A DNA stretch of 64,000 nucleotides, from the NCBI GenBank assembly GCA_038093515.1, contig JBBPSI010000044.1, forward strand, positions 91,068 to 155,067, read 5' to 3'. Below the pieces are notes generated by a model that saw only the letters and a list, made by a program, of their open reading frames with translations, did not search any database and was not told where the DNA came from. Positions 22,955 through 36,500 of the stretch are shown one piece after another. The translations under genes were made by a program, and so were the position numbers. The first letter of the stretch is position 1, and every line of letters begins with the position of its first letter. This stretch comes from Butyriboletus loyo (lineage: Eukaryota; Basidiomycota; Agaricomycetes; Boletales; Boletaceae).

Positions 22955-25900
22955 ATGAGTCGCCCACACCGCTCCTTTGAAAATTTCGCCCTCCTCCAGG
23001 CTGCCTCCGAAGGTAGCGCTTCTGCTGTCCAAGACGCCCTCGAAGCCGGCGCCGACATCAACACCTCCGACACCTCCGGCCGCACCGTCCTCACATGTGC
23101 ACTCACCGCTGACAGGTACGTCCCCATCTTTTCCGCCGCCACCGGCCTTCCCCCTCACCGCTCCCGTCGCTCTCTGCAGATGGGAGACCGTCGACGCGTC
23201 CGACGCGTCGTTCATGTCTCAGGACCGCCTCAACGTCATCCGCATCGCCGTCTCCCACCCTGACATCTCCCTGTTCACCCTCAACGCGCCTCAGGACTCT
23301 ATCAACGACGTGACCCCACTTGGTATGGCTGCGTGGCTCGACATGCCCGACGTCGTACACCTCTTGCTCGAGTGTAGCGCCGGCGCTGTCTCGGTTGACG
23401 GCATGGATACCGACGGTGCAACGCCCTTGATGTGTAAGTCCGCTTAACGCTCGTATCACGTTTCAATACACGTTCAATCGTCTACGCCAGATGCTGCGCG
23501 TGACTGCAGAATGGAAGTCGTCCAGCAATTGGTGAGTGGGAGCGTCGCGTTATCTGCGCTCGTTCTGACTACGCTCAAATTTGATAGCTCTCGCATGGTT
23601 CTCGCCCAGACCTGAGGGATCGAAACCATCGCTCTTCCGTCCAATTCGCACTAACCCATCCAAACGTACTCTGGGCATGTGAATATGCATTACGATGCCA
23701 CCGCTGGCGCGAATACAAGGTGCTTTTTGAGACAGATTTTTCATCTACGAGTAGACCTGACCTGGCCTGGATTAGAGTGGGAACAAGGAAGCACTATACG
23801 AGCTTTCCTCCATTGATGTCGCACAGCTATCTCCGTATACCTCCGCTCCGCCCGCGTCCTTCCCCCCCCCTCCCGTGGCCTTTCTCCCGGAATCTCTTTC
23901 TCGCAATACCGACTCTCTTGTAAACGCTGTACTCACCGGTGATCTTTCGTCGATCTACGCCCTGTTGTTTTCACCACAGTCATTCGAACCATCCCCTCGC
24001 GAGAATGGCCCCGTTCTTGTAAATATACCCGATCCTGAAGGATGGAGCTCTGTTCATTACTGTGTCTCTGTACCAAATCCGTCCATAGAGACCCTCGACG
24101 CACTCTACCGCGCTGGCGCCGACGTCAGTCTGTTTACTACCTGGGAGCACTACACACCACTTCACTGCTTTGGTCGACTTGCACGCGTCACTGACGCGTC
24201 AAACTCGGCACAACTTCTATACCGATTCGCTGTACATCTCATCCGCGACCTCCATGCACCCTTGTCTGCCCGGGACAAGAACGAAGAGACTTGTATCCAT
24301 CTAGCCGCTGAGCACGGCGAATGTATTGATGTGTTGTATGCTTTTCTTGATTGTGACCCAACCGGGCTTTACCGCAACCTACGCAATTCGCGAGGGTAAG
24401 TCTCACCGCCGTTCTCTTCTGGTTTGTTGGAATGTCTAATGATTCGTGGTTGGTTTGGGTAGACTCACCGCGTTGGAGGTGGCGAAACCACACTTCCGAG
24501 TGGCTTTTATGACCGACGGGCAGTCCAACCGACCTCAATCGTCTCTGTCCGACCGTACGATCCGCCCGAGCACCTCCAGGTCCCTCTCTTCTATCACCTC
24601 ACTCACGAATTTGGTTTCTTCTATCAATCCTCCCTCACCTCGCGGATGCCGGGGGCCCGCAAGCCACCTCCCGCCCGACTTTGACATCACTGCGACCTCG
24701 GAACAACTTCTAGACAATTTCCAGTTTCTCTCTGCTCAGGGTCAATTCATCCGCGATCACGCAGGATTCACAAAATTCGCGTCTGTTGTTCAGGAAACCT
24801 CTCAATTAGGCGATGATGTCTTGGCATATTTTCGTGGCCAAATCGATGATGTCGCCAAGGAACTGCGCAACACACGTGAGATCCTCAATTCCGTTGACCA
24901 CCAGTGGAATCACGTTTCGCAAGAGGCAGAGGAACAGCTGTCCGTGCAAGATACTGCTCACTCTCAATTTACTCGATTGACATATAGCCATCCCCCACGA
25001 GGCTCTGAAGATTCACAGTTGACGGCTGTGGAGTCGGACGCATCTCTATCGAAAGCTGAAAAAGCGAAGAAATATGTTGACGCTGCCGTCATCACGGAGG
25101 CCGTTTCACAGACTCTTGCAACCACATCCCCTTCTGGCATTCGAACGGTCCCATGGCCAGAATGGCTGGACAGCTTCATTCTCAGCGCGGATTCTTCAAC
25201 GTACAAGGCACACCTCGCGAATCTCATTGAGATAGAGCGGGAGCTCTTCTCGCGGGAGTATGCGAGCGTGGTCGAGGACAAGTCGTCTTCCAAGGATCGC
25301 AAGCTCAAGGCCCTCCTGAAGGGTTACAAATTACATTCCAAAGTTGAGAAAAGTGGTGCCTCGAAACTCAAAACGTGGTTGAAGAAGAAGATCGTAACGG
25401 GCAAACCGCTCCGGCTTCAGTTTTGCTACGAGCTCGACGATCCTCACTGCGCAGTTGGGAGGGAAGTGAAGCAAGACGTCGAGCAGCCGACCATCGTTGT
25501 TACAGACACGGAGTGCCGTTCAAGACCGAATTCGTCCACTTTGTGCACTTCCGATCTTTCGCCCTCTGGAAAGCACACGCGCTCCGTTCATGTGGCCTTA
25601 TCTGCTGCGAGCCGTGATTTATCCGCTATCGATGAATGCTTGCATGGGGTAATTGATTTTTTCTTTCTGGTTGCCTATTCGGGTACTGAATTTTTCGCAC
25701 TTGCACTCTCAGATTGATCACCTGATCTCCACCGCAAACCATTGCATCTCCCGAGCCGAACGGATCATCAAGCGGACGGTCAAGGTGGGTTGAGCGGACG
25801 TCGATTGGGTCCGCAGTAAACTTAACTCCCATTCAGGTTCGGGAAGCCATGGTGGAGAATCTCCGTCCTCGGTATCTGTCTGTGAACGACCCATTTGCTT

Positions 25901-26235
25901 TGTGGCCCAATAAGACCAAGCCGATGGGCGCACATGCCGATGCGGATACCTTCAGGTTGTCGTCATCCTGTTTATTTTATCTTTCGCCTCCGCATAGCAA
26001 CAGTAGCAGTGCGAGCTCGTCGCGCTGCTCCTCTGCGCAGTCTTCAATGATCTCGTTATCAACGACGTTACGGGACGAGGAAGACGAGGATACGAGAGCG
26101 CTGCGTCGGCTGATTCTGCGAAAGATGAGTGCGCATGTCGACGGCGCGTTTGACGAGGTGGATAGGACCACCACATGGTTGAGCGTTGTCAAAACTGTTC
26201 TTCGGGATCTCTCGACGAGGATGTCGTCTTCTTAG
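22955..26235 (+). CDS. Large ankyrin-repeat protein, function unknown
   Basis: 954 residues. Exons: 22955..23115, 23180..23433, 23491..23531, 23588..23719, 23776..24395, 24463..25648, 25713..25784, 25837..26235. The first third has ankyrin-type repeats (LLQAASEGSASAVQDALEAG; TPLGMAAWLDMPDVVHLLLE; YAARDCRMEVVQQLLSHG). After a Pro-rich spacer a second block follows (YTPLHCFGRL; TCIHLAAEHGECIDVLYAFL). The C-terminal half has no recognised domain: a Ser-rich segment, predicted helices with many Glu/Lys (LSKAEKAKKYVDAAV; LKTWLKKKI) and a Ser-rich end. The start is the first in-frame Met before the repeats. Ankyrin repeats bind proteins; partners are unknown. Confidence 0.85.
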
Positions 26236-29200
26236 ACGGTAGTGTCATGAACCGAACGAACCGCAAGTAACAAAGCAAAAGGGACAAGTAATAGAAGATG
26301 AAGATGTATGTTATTTTGTATGTATATTTTCTTTTTCGTTTTTTTTTTCGTTACATATTTTCTTTCGGACGATACACTATAGAACACGGTTGCAATTTCG
26401 TTATTCAATCATCTCTTCGAAAGTCCCACTCTTACTGAAGATGTCGGACCTGTCTCGTGTTGGCATCGGCACCTCGAGCCTCTGTAGATAAATCCTGCAT
26501 CCGTACATGACTCCAATCATCAATATGTACATGTCCTAGATCATCTACCAGAATGTATTTGCATTGCAGCCTTTGGACGGAGCCGACGCATGCCACCAAG
26601 GTTACAACACTGTCACCATGGTGAGCGCTACCTTCGTGGAAAGGAGCGACGCTCGGCGGTGGCCAGATTCCTTGGACGGGTGGACGATCACTCCCGCAAA
26701 CTCCTGCTTTATGTTTTCCAGGCTAATGATTTCGCTCCATGTTCAAATTCCCGGTCCATGAACATCGAGATTCGACAATCCTTTGAATCCCTCAGGCCTC
26801 AAAGTACTACCAAGTAGACAAGTCCGCCAGGGACCCAGGGTCGGTCTCCCGGCATTAGCCATTTGCCCTGGAACGGCAACGCCACTGAAACACCGACAAG
26901 TTGTTGCCAACGAGAGTTAACGTTTGCGGGAAACAAGATTTTTGAAAGAAAACGTCCAATGTTGAGACGTTGACGTTGGCCCTGCACGGTTACGTACGTT
27001 ACGTTACGGTGAGCAGATCGACAGAGATGTCTGAGCGGCAATCCCGATCCTGATATTATCGTATTCAACCGAACCGTACTACACCGTACCGTATGCTCGA
27101 AAGCGGTATCGCGCGAGAGTTATTATAAACGGTACGGTCATCGATATGCAGCGCCTCGGCCTCTACACAGTTGGCTGCTTAGCAACTCCGCCGCCCCCCC
27201 GGGTCTGTCGGAACACGTGGGCAAGATTCAGGTAAGACCAAATGCCAGATGCCAAAGTAAGTTGGCGAAAGTGAGGTCGGTCCTGATTTGAATTTCCTCC
27301 CGGCGCTGGGTCTCGTCGCCTTCAGGCTCGCCGGGCGTGTTTCAAAGGGACGCGATCGGATGTCCAAACGTTCATTAGCATTGCCAGTCGAGACGCGGTG
27401 GCTACCAGCCGTCTTTTTTTTTTTTTTTTGCTCCATCGCGGGACTCGTCCGATGACAAGGTGCTCCCATGGATGCTGGGCGTTTCCACATCGTCCGTCAC
27501 GGTGTTCAGGGCTCCAAGTCAGATTCGGATATAGTATGTTACACAAAAAGAAAAGAGAGGCACGTGCCACACCATCATGCGAGCGCGAGCGAGCGGGGGG
27601 GGGGAGGGGAATTCGATGCTGGCACTGGTGGCTGCTGGCATAAGCAACGGAACGAACGTTCAGAAATATAACATGTGAGAGAAAGAAGACGTGTGACATG
27701 TTGCATATGTCATTATAAGGTGGCGTCAAGGTTCGAGGGTGCCGCAACCAAGGTTTTCACGAGTTCAAGTTGGCGACTTCGGGTCGTACAGCACAGTTTC
27801 ACATCGATAGATAGATATAGATATAGATCTGACGAGAATCTAAAACTGACTGCACTCGCCGCCTTTTGTTTAACTGACGAACACCGAGTCACGGGATTAC
27901 GAGATTCAGAGTCGGAAGTGGTGCATGCATGCACGGCCTTGCTGCAGCGCTTCGAGCTCGTAGCCAGAGCACGATCGAGATTATGTCCTACCATGAAAAC
28001 AGCTGCTATAGTCGAAAGGTTGACGGTACATAAAACAAGTCACATTCGTTCTCGACGACGAAATGCTGCCACTGTTCGACTCGGACGTGGCTAATTCATG
28101 GGTGACATGCTCCAGTGGCATAGGGGAATGTCACATGCAATGAGGAACTGAGGAACACTATGATAGCATAGCATCAGGTATATCCGAGCGGGATGTTTCC
28201 TACTGAGTGTGACATCCTGCATCGTCGGTGATCGAACCGCGGCCGACCACCTTCTATTGGTCGTTTGACCACAGAACCGGTCAGACGAGAGAACCTGGAA
28301 GAACTCGGTTGTCAGTCCTCTGGCTTGAGCCAGTAATACGGCGACTGCTCTTGAACTCATGTGTTCCGACATCATCACCCGTCGCTGCTTCACAGGCTCC
28401 GGTATGCGTCGTCGGTTTCCAGACGTACCGATGCTAGTGGCAGAGCAGGGGGTATGCGAGAGGCTCGAAGCGCTGCAGCACTGCAGCACTGCATGGGCGC
28501 TCTTCCCATTTCCGTTTCAGGCGATGAACGTTCGAACCCTGACTTTGGTCGTTTGTCAGTGAGTAAAACAAAGGCGGTGAGCCGGATTCCGGTCTATCGA
28601 TGTGAAACTGACTCTCGTGGAAGTTTCAGACCTAGGCGCCACTGCCCTGCCCTGCCCTGCCCTGCCCTGCCCTGCCCTCCGGCTTGAACTCTGAGCGACT
28701 CTTACTCGATGATACGTGGCGAGCGTTCCGGCTCGGAGCCACTGGGTGCGCAAGAGGTGTAACGTGGACACTCAATTGATGGCTAGGTAGATCTAGGAAC
28801 GAACGCGAACGAGACCGTTTCAATGCGGGGCGACCCGAGATCAGGTATGGAGTCCGACGGATATGTGAGTTCAAGTCTGGACGAGGAATAAAGTTGGTGA
28901 ACTAAAAAAAAAATCCGCTGATTCAATCTCAAGTGCACGTTTGGCTGGACTGGGGGGGTTACCGCTGAGCGTCGAAGAGCCTCCCGACCCATTGATCATG
29001 GGCCTTTTCGCTCAGGTGACGTTTTCATTTTTCCTAGAACAAAGTTTTTTCTTGTTCGTCGCGATATTCGAGGCTGTAGGTAAACATGGTCGCGGCACGA
29101 ACGAGCGTATGTTTACGGTGAGTCGAGTACGAGCAAAGCAAAGCAACGAACCGCCCCCAGATCCCGAGATTTTCTTTTGTTCTCCAGGGAACGTGTCGTT

Positions 29201-30150
29201 TCCTCACATCCTCATCCTCGATGAGGGGGACATTGGTGTCCACTTCCCCAGATCCGATTGTCAAAGGTAATTTCCGCATTCCGGTTCGTTACGTTTGGGG
29301 TTATCTGCATCCACACCTACCGCTGGTATGTATGGCGGAATTCATTGTTGTTAGTGAGTATGAACGAACGCTTATGTCGTGGTAACGCATCACGCGTAGC
29401 AGCGCCTCGCGGGGTCATTGTCGTTCGAGATGGCGTTCACGAGCGTTGCATTTTCCAACAGCCATGAGGCGGTCAGCGGGGATGACATCGGTTTTTATTC
29501 CCTTCGAGGACACGAGGAACGAGCTGCGCGGGCGACGTGTAGCGACACCGCAGGATCGTCCTTCGAACGAGTCTTGGAATATATAGGCACGAGTTCTTCG
29601 ATATCCGACGTTCGTGGCCGCCGTGTGGAGCTCCGTTGTGCGATACGTTGGTAGTAAGCAAGTACGAGTGCAAATAAGAAAGATCAATATCTGGAATCGC
29701 AACGGAGCGTCGAGGTTCGATACGTCGTTCCAAAGGATGAACGGTCTCCCAGGTAGAGTCTCAGTCCGAGTCGTCCGCTAACATGGCGCCTGCTTCTCTC
29801 GGCCTGAGCACGATCAGTCATTCGGTGCGCAGAAGATGCACCTGTGTTTTTGAATGATGCAAGTGACCTTGGATCAGGAACGTTGCCGGATGATATAGAT
29901 AGCCCACCTGCGGGCCATGGCATCTGGGTGATGTGGACCGGTATAGCTAATCGCACATTGCACACCCCGAAAGCACACCCTTCATGCACCTGATGTGGTA
30001 CAAACAACTTCGTCCGGGATGTGCAGACCAGTGTAGGATTGTTCCTGGTGCCGAGAGTCTATCTACTCATCACGCTTGCCTCATCGAACGGTCTGGTCAC
30101 CAGACTAACACGGACAGCCTACGTACAAATACTTAATACACACTACTCGT
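26236..30150. other. 3.9-kb gap without recognisable gene
   Basis: Between two convergent genes. Open frames are short, and none carries a domain I recognise. It holds homopolymer and microsatellite tracts (T run near 27413-27429, ATAGAT units near 27806-27826, a G run near 27595-27604, TGCCC repeats at 28642-28677). No tRNA cloverleaf or transposase was found by eye. It could be eroded DNA, long noncoding transcript or an undetected gene. Confidence 0.5.
28642..28677 (+). repeat. TGCCC pentanucleotide microsatellite
   Basis: About seven perfect tandem copies of TGCCC, in otherwise non-repetitive intergenic DNA. Confidence 0.95.
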
Positions 30151-31769
30151 TCACAAACCGCATGTACTTCCCGGCAAGAGGCACTGCGGGCCCTGTACGA
30201 CACCAAACATATAAAATGCAAAAAGAGAAAGAAGAGAAAATAAAAAGAAGAGAAGGAAAAAAAAAACACTCGGCGACCACACGCGAGCTGGGGGCGCTAC
30301 TGGTGCAGCAGCAGCTGATCGCTGTGCTAGATTTGGTACACGTGCTGGTACAGGAGGTCTCGGAGCGGGGTCAGGGCGTTGCGGCTGCGCAGGTGCGTCG
30401 TGTCGTGGACCACGCTCCCGACCCACCCTAAGTTGAGCATCAACCCTCTCCTCGGCGACCCTCAACAACCGCCGTTCGTTCCACCGCGGGCACTCACACG
30501 TCTTCCACCGCGCGCGACAGAGATAACAGAATTCGGTTCGGCATCGGCACGTCATGTGGTAGCAACCTAGGTAGAGCTCGATCATTTGGGAACAGCCTGG
30601 GCAGCGGGCCCAGCCGGAGGTGCGACCGAGTGCGAGAACTTCTGCGGCGCCTGCGTCGGGACGACAGACGCCGTGTGTCCTGCCACTGTACTGCTCGCGG
30701 CACTTGCCACACGTCTGCCTTCCACATCCTGGTGCGGGGCAGGTATATACTTTACTGGCGGAGACACCCTCTAAGAGAGGTCCCAAGAACAGGCTGCATG
30801 TAGGAGATGAACAGTAGACACGTTTGAGGGTGCTAAACTTGACCTGTGTTTGCTGGAAGGTCGTGATGAGTGCTTGTGAGAGGTGTGGTTGGACCTGAGA
30901 AAAAGGAATGTTCTGCTTGCAGCAACGAGGGGGATAGAGCTCTTCGTCTCTGGTCGCAGACTCGAATAGATTTGTGATGCAGCCAATGTCATAGTAGTGA
31001 CCGCATAGAGCGCGAACTTCTGCGCCATGGATCGGATCTTGGCAGATGACACAGTCATGGCCAGTTGGACTGTCGACAGTAACACCCCTCATCAAGAGAA
31101 GCAGACGTAAAAGAAAAGGTAGACAGACAGATTGACCGCCGGGGTTCTTGGCGCAGCGGTACCAGCATCTATCGGGCCAGGCTTGGGCACCGGCTTTAAG
31201 CCAAATACCCAACCTATCACAGAGGAGAGCGATCCTTCCCACGTCTGAGATTTCGCGGTGCTATTTCTGTCATAGAAATGGTCGATCATTTCCGAGCGTA
31301 AAGCATACTGCTCCTACCTGGCAACCTCAGCCTGAGATCCATGTTGTCGGTCACCATTTTGCCTAGTCGCCGTCCTTCTGCGCAGTCTCCCCAAGCCAAT
31401 TTTGAATGGAGATGGCAAGGCCACACGCCTATTATCATTTGGTCGATGAACTGCACCTGGCGTCTGCACGGGCCTCCGGTCAATACCGACGTCCTCCCCA
31501 CCAGCAATTCGTTGCGCCAACAACCTATCATCGTTGGCAACAGCCAGCGCACGGGCCTGTTGCAGTAAATCATTCATAGCAACATCATGATCCGATAATG
31601 GATTCCCATCGTGTGTTCTGCGCGTAAAAAACGTCTGGAGCTCGTCCACCTCGCCGACACTGAGATGGCCCAAGAATTCCAGCAAGTCCTCTTCATAAGT
31701 ACCTTCGGCTCTCCCCCTTTGTACGAGGTGCTCAGAACGCGGGGCTCGGGAAGGGCCAGCGACGTTCAT
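30151..31769 (-). CDS. RBR-type E3 ubiquitin ligase
   Basis: RING-between-RING ligase that moves ubiquitin through a cysteine of RING2 to substrates. Exons (minus): 31769..31318, 31266..31214, 31168..31129, 31069..30151, 487 residues. RING1 starts at C188 (DCVICQDP, ALCGHYYD, PPRCC). The IBR follows (VYCSSPTC, YTCPAPGCGRQTCGKC). RING2 reads WARCPGCSQMIELYLGCYHMTC and EFCYLC; the Cys in GCYHMTC is the expected catalytic one. The region after ECPRW is doubtful. In the frame used it is Pro/Ala/Arg-rich and ends in a strongly hydrophobic run (FFFLLFFLFSLLSLF) that could be a tail anchor as in RNF144. An offset frame gives a more natural end (ALTPLRDLLYQHVYQI, stop near 30328), but no clean splice was found to reach it. 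Confidence 0.85.
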
Positions 31770-32835
31770 GGGAGAGGGAGGAAAGAACTGAAGATAAGCG
31801 CCACGGGGTGGTTCCCCCTTTTATATGACCGTAACCATCAGCAACACGTGGGGTTCCTACACAAATAAACGTTGCAGAAATGAGCAGCGTGCACTCAGGG
31901 TTCCTTCGCTGTAGAAATTCTTGCACAGCGATGAAAGGCATGTTTCCCTGTCATCAAGTGGCAAGCTCTGAACACCGTGAGAATTCCACTTCTCAATTCT
32001 TCAGATCTCGAGGTCGCACTGAAGGTATCTGTGACTGTACTAGTCCACCTGCCATGCTGATTTAGAGGATCGAGTACACTTCATGTATGAAGGGAGGATA
32101 CGCACGAGCTTCAGTGAAGCGACATCTTGAAAGTCTTCCAATCGGTTTGGTCAATAAAAGCTTGTGGCGGTGCCCAGAAAGAAACGTACGGTTACCGATT
32201 CCCTGAGCTGACCGCGTAGTAGTACCGAAAGACTGGTAAAACCTGTCCAAGCTCTTGTTCGTTCAACACCATCTCGAATACCACAATTATCACGTTCGAC
32301 GACCAAGCATAAGGGGGTCAGACCCAAAGATTCAAGTGGATGAACTTCAAGTGAGGTGATCTTGATACGACCTACGTCCGAAACGCATCGGCCCAAGATA
32401 TTCCTGTGACGCCTCCCCCCATCGTATTCCTCTCGAGCGTACTCAGTAGACGCAGCAGCCAACAAGAGTATCCCCACCTCGCCTCCTCACTCTCACACCT
32501 TCAAGACCAAACCGGCCAACTTTCTTGTGTTCTCCAACGAACACAACAGCATCTGAGGCGAATTCGTCGTCGATCCCTCCCTACGCACCCGTCTAACGTG
32601 TCATTTCCCTTGCACAAGGATGAAGCGGAAGATGTTCGCAAAATCTCTGCCCGAGTTCTGTGTATGCTGAGATATGACTACTGGATTCCCCAAGAGACTG
32701 TGATCAACGCACACAAACCTCGGCGCACGACGACCGTGCTCGCCTCTACATCAGACAGCACAGGCTCCCACTTGACGCAGAGGGGCCAGCTATGTACCGC
32801 AGATTCTGAACCACACCACTGCTAAGGGTGGACAA
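31770..32835. other. Gap, possibly eroded coding DNA
   Basis: About 1.1 kb between the RBR promoter side and the glutaminase relic. It may contain older, unreadable 5' parts of that relic. A plus-strand frame at 32406-32825 has no recognised motif. Confidence 0.4.
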
Positions 32836-33375
32836 CATCTGAACTTGTCCTATGGAAGTATGTTGGGTGGCTGCGTTGGCTTCTGCTTACTACATTGTCT
32901 AGCTGGGGTTTGTCATATGGCCTGTACGCTGACAACCTCCTCTGTACGAATATGTTCCCACAATCCGCCTATGATATGCGTAAGGTCGTCCTCGTTTCAA
33001 GGAATTTTCCATGCTCATATATCTCTTTTGATTGTTAAAGACTGCCTGGTACGCCACTGTCGTCAGTAAGTACAAGCAAATATCTGCTGTGTTGGATTTT
33101 TTAAATGACCACTTAATTGAGACACATGGTGACTCACATATGCTTCTCCCAGTCAACACCAGCTTGACACACGCATTTGGCAGACACCTACACCAAGTCG
33201 GATTGGCAAACGTGGACGGCTGCCTTCATGACCAATGTTACCACCAGAGACATGTTCATCGAGTACGCTACCGATGGTGCGAAAAACGTGCCTCTGAGTG
33301 ATTACCTTCAATGACGTGTCGGATGGCTTCGAGGCACGCCCTGTCGTTGGGACTTTAACTTGTTGCAGCTTGCTC
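32836..33375 (+). pseudogene. Glutaminase A (GtaA)-like pseudogene, 3' end
   Basis: Three separated pieces read like the C-terminal part of fungal GtaA-type glutaminases: WGLSYGLYADNLL followed by MFPQSAYDM (32904-32979); TAWYATVV (33044-33068); and DTYTKSDWQTWTAAF with RDMFIEYATDG (33183-33290). The end, FNDVSDGFEARPVVG (33307-33351), is in another frame, with an extra base around 33305 before a premature stop at 33312-33314. The junction between the first two pieces lacks a consistent splice phase, and the third piece is also out of phase with the second. No N-terminal part was found. Family assignment comes from the run of landmarks in the right order, so it is fairly good; the limits are approximate. 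Confidence 0.65.
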
Positions 33376-33589
33376 TGTAGACCATCGATCATGGATGGAG
33401 CTGTATTTACGATACTACCTACGTCTGAAAGTGCCTGTAAATACCCCAATGCCTCTGGAAGTGGTGGCTGTGCCTCTGTACAGTGTAAGCACGCGCACAC
33501 GCATCGGAGGCTCCGTTGGACTTGGTTTGCATCTTGCTTAGCTTGTTGACGCTCGGCCCTCTCCTGGCGTTGGGCACTGAGCAAGAAAC

Positions 33590-36500
33590 ATGGCACCATT
33601 CGACACGCCGACTACAGTGCTCAGCGGATTCAAGGAACGACCTGAGTCGTTACTCGTCCAAGGTAACTTCCGGTCAAGTTTACAATGATGCATGGGGACC
33701 CCCTCACTGACGGGCTGTCAAGGGAACACGCTGTATATTGGCACGACAACCGGTAACATACACATCTACAACTTGAATGATGGGGCTGACCCGGGTGCGT
33801 CCATGTTCTTGCGCATGCATCCTCACTGACGTTCGATTGTGCGGGTCGATAAGCCGGAGGAGTAAGCCCAACAGCCACACCGGTCGAGACGAAGATTGGG
33901 ATATCCAGGAAGGCAATCGATCAATTAGCCTATATCAAGGATATACACTCGCTCATCGTCCTCTCCGGTTCGAGTCTTTCTTGCCAGTCAGTTTTGCCCG
34001 TTCATCGATGCCCGTGTCTGCCCAGAAACTCTCCCAACGTTATATCCCCTCCCTTCCTTTTCACCGCCGACAAAACTCACTCAGGCAAAGAGTGCTTTGT
34101 CGTTCGCCGTCTATTCGAGTGTGCATAATGTCCCTGGAGCTCAGAGTCCCGGTCTGTCCAGTTCTCCCCCATCCGGAGGATTTTCTGGAGAAGTAGAGAA
34201 GGGATCAATACCAATTCCAACCATTGTAACAACTCTTGTGGTAGGCTGTCGTCGGAAAGTGGTCGTGTACAGCTGGAAGGATGGGGAGGCTCAAGAAGTC
34301 AAGGTGAGTTGAAACGTCGGTATACAACTCTGCAATTTTTCCGAGGTTCGCTCATTGCACTACTCTGATTGGTGTCCGTGCAACGCAACAATGATTAGGA
34401 AACGCCACTTCCTCACTCTCCTCGTGCAGTAGCATTCTTGGATTCCTCGTACATATGCTTCGCGTACTCTCCTACTGAACATGCGATCTTCTCTTTGGAG
34501 AACTCGACGGTCGTTGATATTACGTTGCCTGCACTCGTGCCTACTGCTCCTTCGTCATCGGGTCTAGGGATGGGGACTTTCTCTGGTTTGTCAAGCTACA
34601 TGAGCCTCGGCCTGGGGGGCAAGACTTCAAAACCCGGCTTAGCAAGGGTTGGTGAGGGGGAGGTTGTTGTTGTCAGGGAGAGTAAGTCGAACCATTTTCT
34701 TTGTTGGGGACCGTGGTTAATGAAAATTTTCTAGACCAAGGGTTTGTCATCGATGTGGATGCCAAGACGAAAGGTAATAGTATTAACTGGCCAACTCAGC
34801 CCGAGGAGATTGGTGAGTTTGCTGTTCTCCGCCAATACTTATGGATCGTTCGAGCATTACTATTGGACGTCTCTAGCGTTCGTGAACCCGTATATCTTTT
34901 CCATCCTTCCAGCTGGTACGGTGCCCGTTACCGCGGATCTTTTTAGTAGCTTGAGCAACGCATCACTTCCCACAAGTTCTTCATCGCTGCCGCAAGCGAC
35001 AGTGCAGTCACAAACGCAACCATCCTTTATCCAGGCTCCAGTCATTCAAATCATATCGTCTATTAATATGCTCCCGGTGCAGACTATCGCATTCCCTTTC
35101 CCGCAAGCATCTACTTTTCCCAATAGCGCGAATGCATCTGTCGCGAATGTAGCGAACTCATCGCTACGGCTACTCACCACCAACGTCACGTCTACGCATT
35201 CCAGAACAACTCTCGCAACAGCCTTGAAGATTCCCTCTCATCTCTTTCTTATCTCTACCCCTCTCGACCGGACACTTGCAACCACGGAGGGTACTAGCAT
35301 CTGGAAGTTTAGTATGCGCGATTGGGATGCACAAATCGAAGAGTTGGTATCACGGGCGTCCTACACCGAGGCGCTGACCCTACTAGACCATGTCCACGGC
35401 TCAGGTCCTAGCCCCAAACGGACTCTCATTCTCACTCTCAATGCCGTTTCGCAATTCCGGTCTGGAAAATACGATAATGCAATAAATACTTTCTTGGATC
35501 TCGATGTGAATCCTGCCAAGGTTGTTGCGTTGTATCCTGATAAGGTGGCTGGACGGCTGGTGGTGAAACAGGACGAATGGATAGGGCTGTTTGGGGGTCC
35601 GGTTGCACAATCAAAGGAGCAATCTGGTGTAGCGGAGGACGCGACGTCAACCAAGTCAAGTGAAGCGGGGAGTAAGGACAGTCCAGGGGGGAGTAAAGAT
35701 AAACTCCAGGTGGCGATTTCGAGGTCGCCATCGCCGACGGGCTCCGTTAGGACACGGGCGAAGACGAGTTTCGGTGCTTTGTTGCCTGCGGCAGCAGCGT
35801 CCAAGGAAGATGATGTAGCTTCACTGAGCGGAAAGAAGAAGGGCAAGGTTATCGGTACGTGTCGTTTTACTATGGTAAGCTGTATCGGCGGGTGATCGTG
35901 TTGCTTTTTGTACGCCCTTTGGTATGGACGTCTCCCCTTACAGGCGATGCGACGCGTTCCCTGGAAACTCTCTGGCGTTACTTGACTTCTCTTCGACCAA
36001 AGCTTGCTGGCGCACTTGCCTCCCATCACATAACCCCTTCGCAATCGCACCTGTTCCCGACCCTGTCCTCTACCTCCCCTGCCTCTCTCTACGCTCTACC
36101 GTCTGGCGTCTCGCTCACAGATCTCACTGAGGATGAGCTCGTCAAGAGAGCTCAGATCGTCGACACAGCGTTGTTCAAGAGTTATTTGATTGGGAGACCG
36201 AGTATGTTGGGCCCACTTTGTCGGTTACCAAATTGGTGCGAGGTGGAGGAAGTGGAAGAGGAGCTGAGGGTGAGAGAGGTGAGTCCGCTTACTCGTTATT
36301 TTATTCTTTTTTTGCATCCGTGAAAATGGGAATGGCGTTGGGTGCCGTTCTCGCATTGTGATGCGCGTGAGAGAAGGATTTCATTAACACATTCATTGGA
36401 ATACAGAAACATGCGGAGCTTATATTCCTGTATAACGGGAGGAAGATGCACGCAAAGGCCCTCAAGTTGCTTCAGCAGTACGTATCCAAGTCGAGTTCGT

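Noticed and set aside
28525..28545. GTTCGAACCC, similar to a tRNA T-loop
   Set aside because: Flanking stems do not pair and no acceptor or anticodon arm fits.
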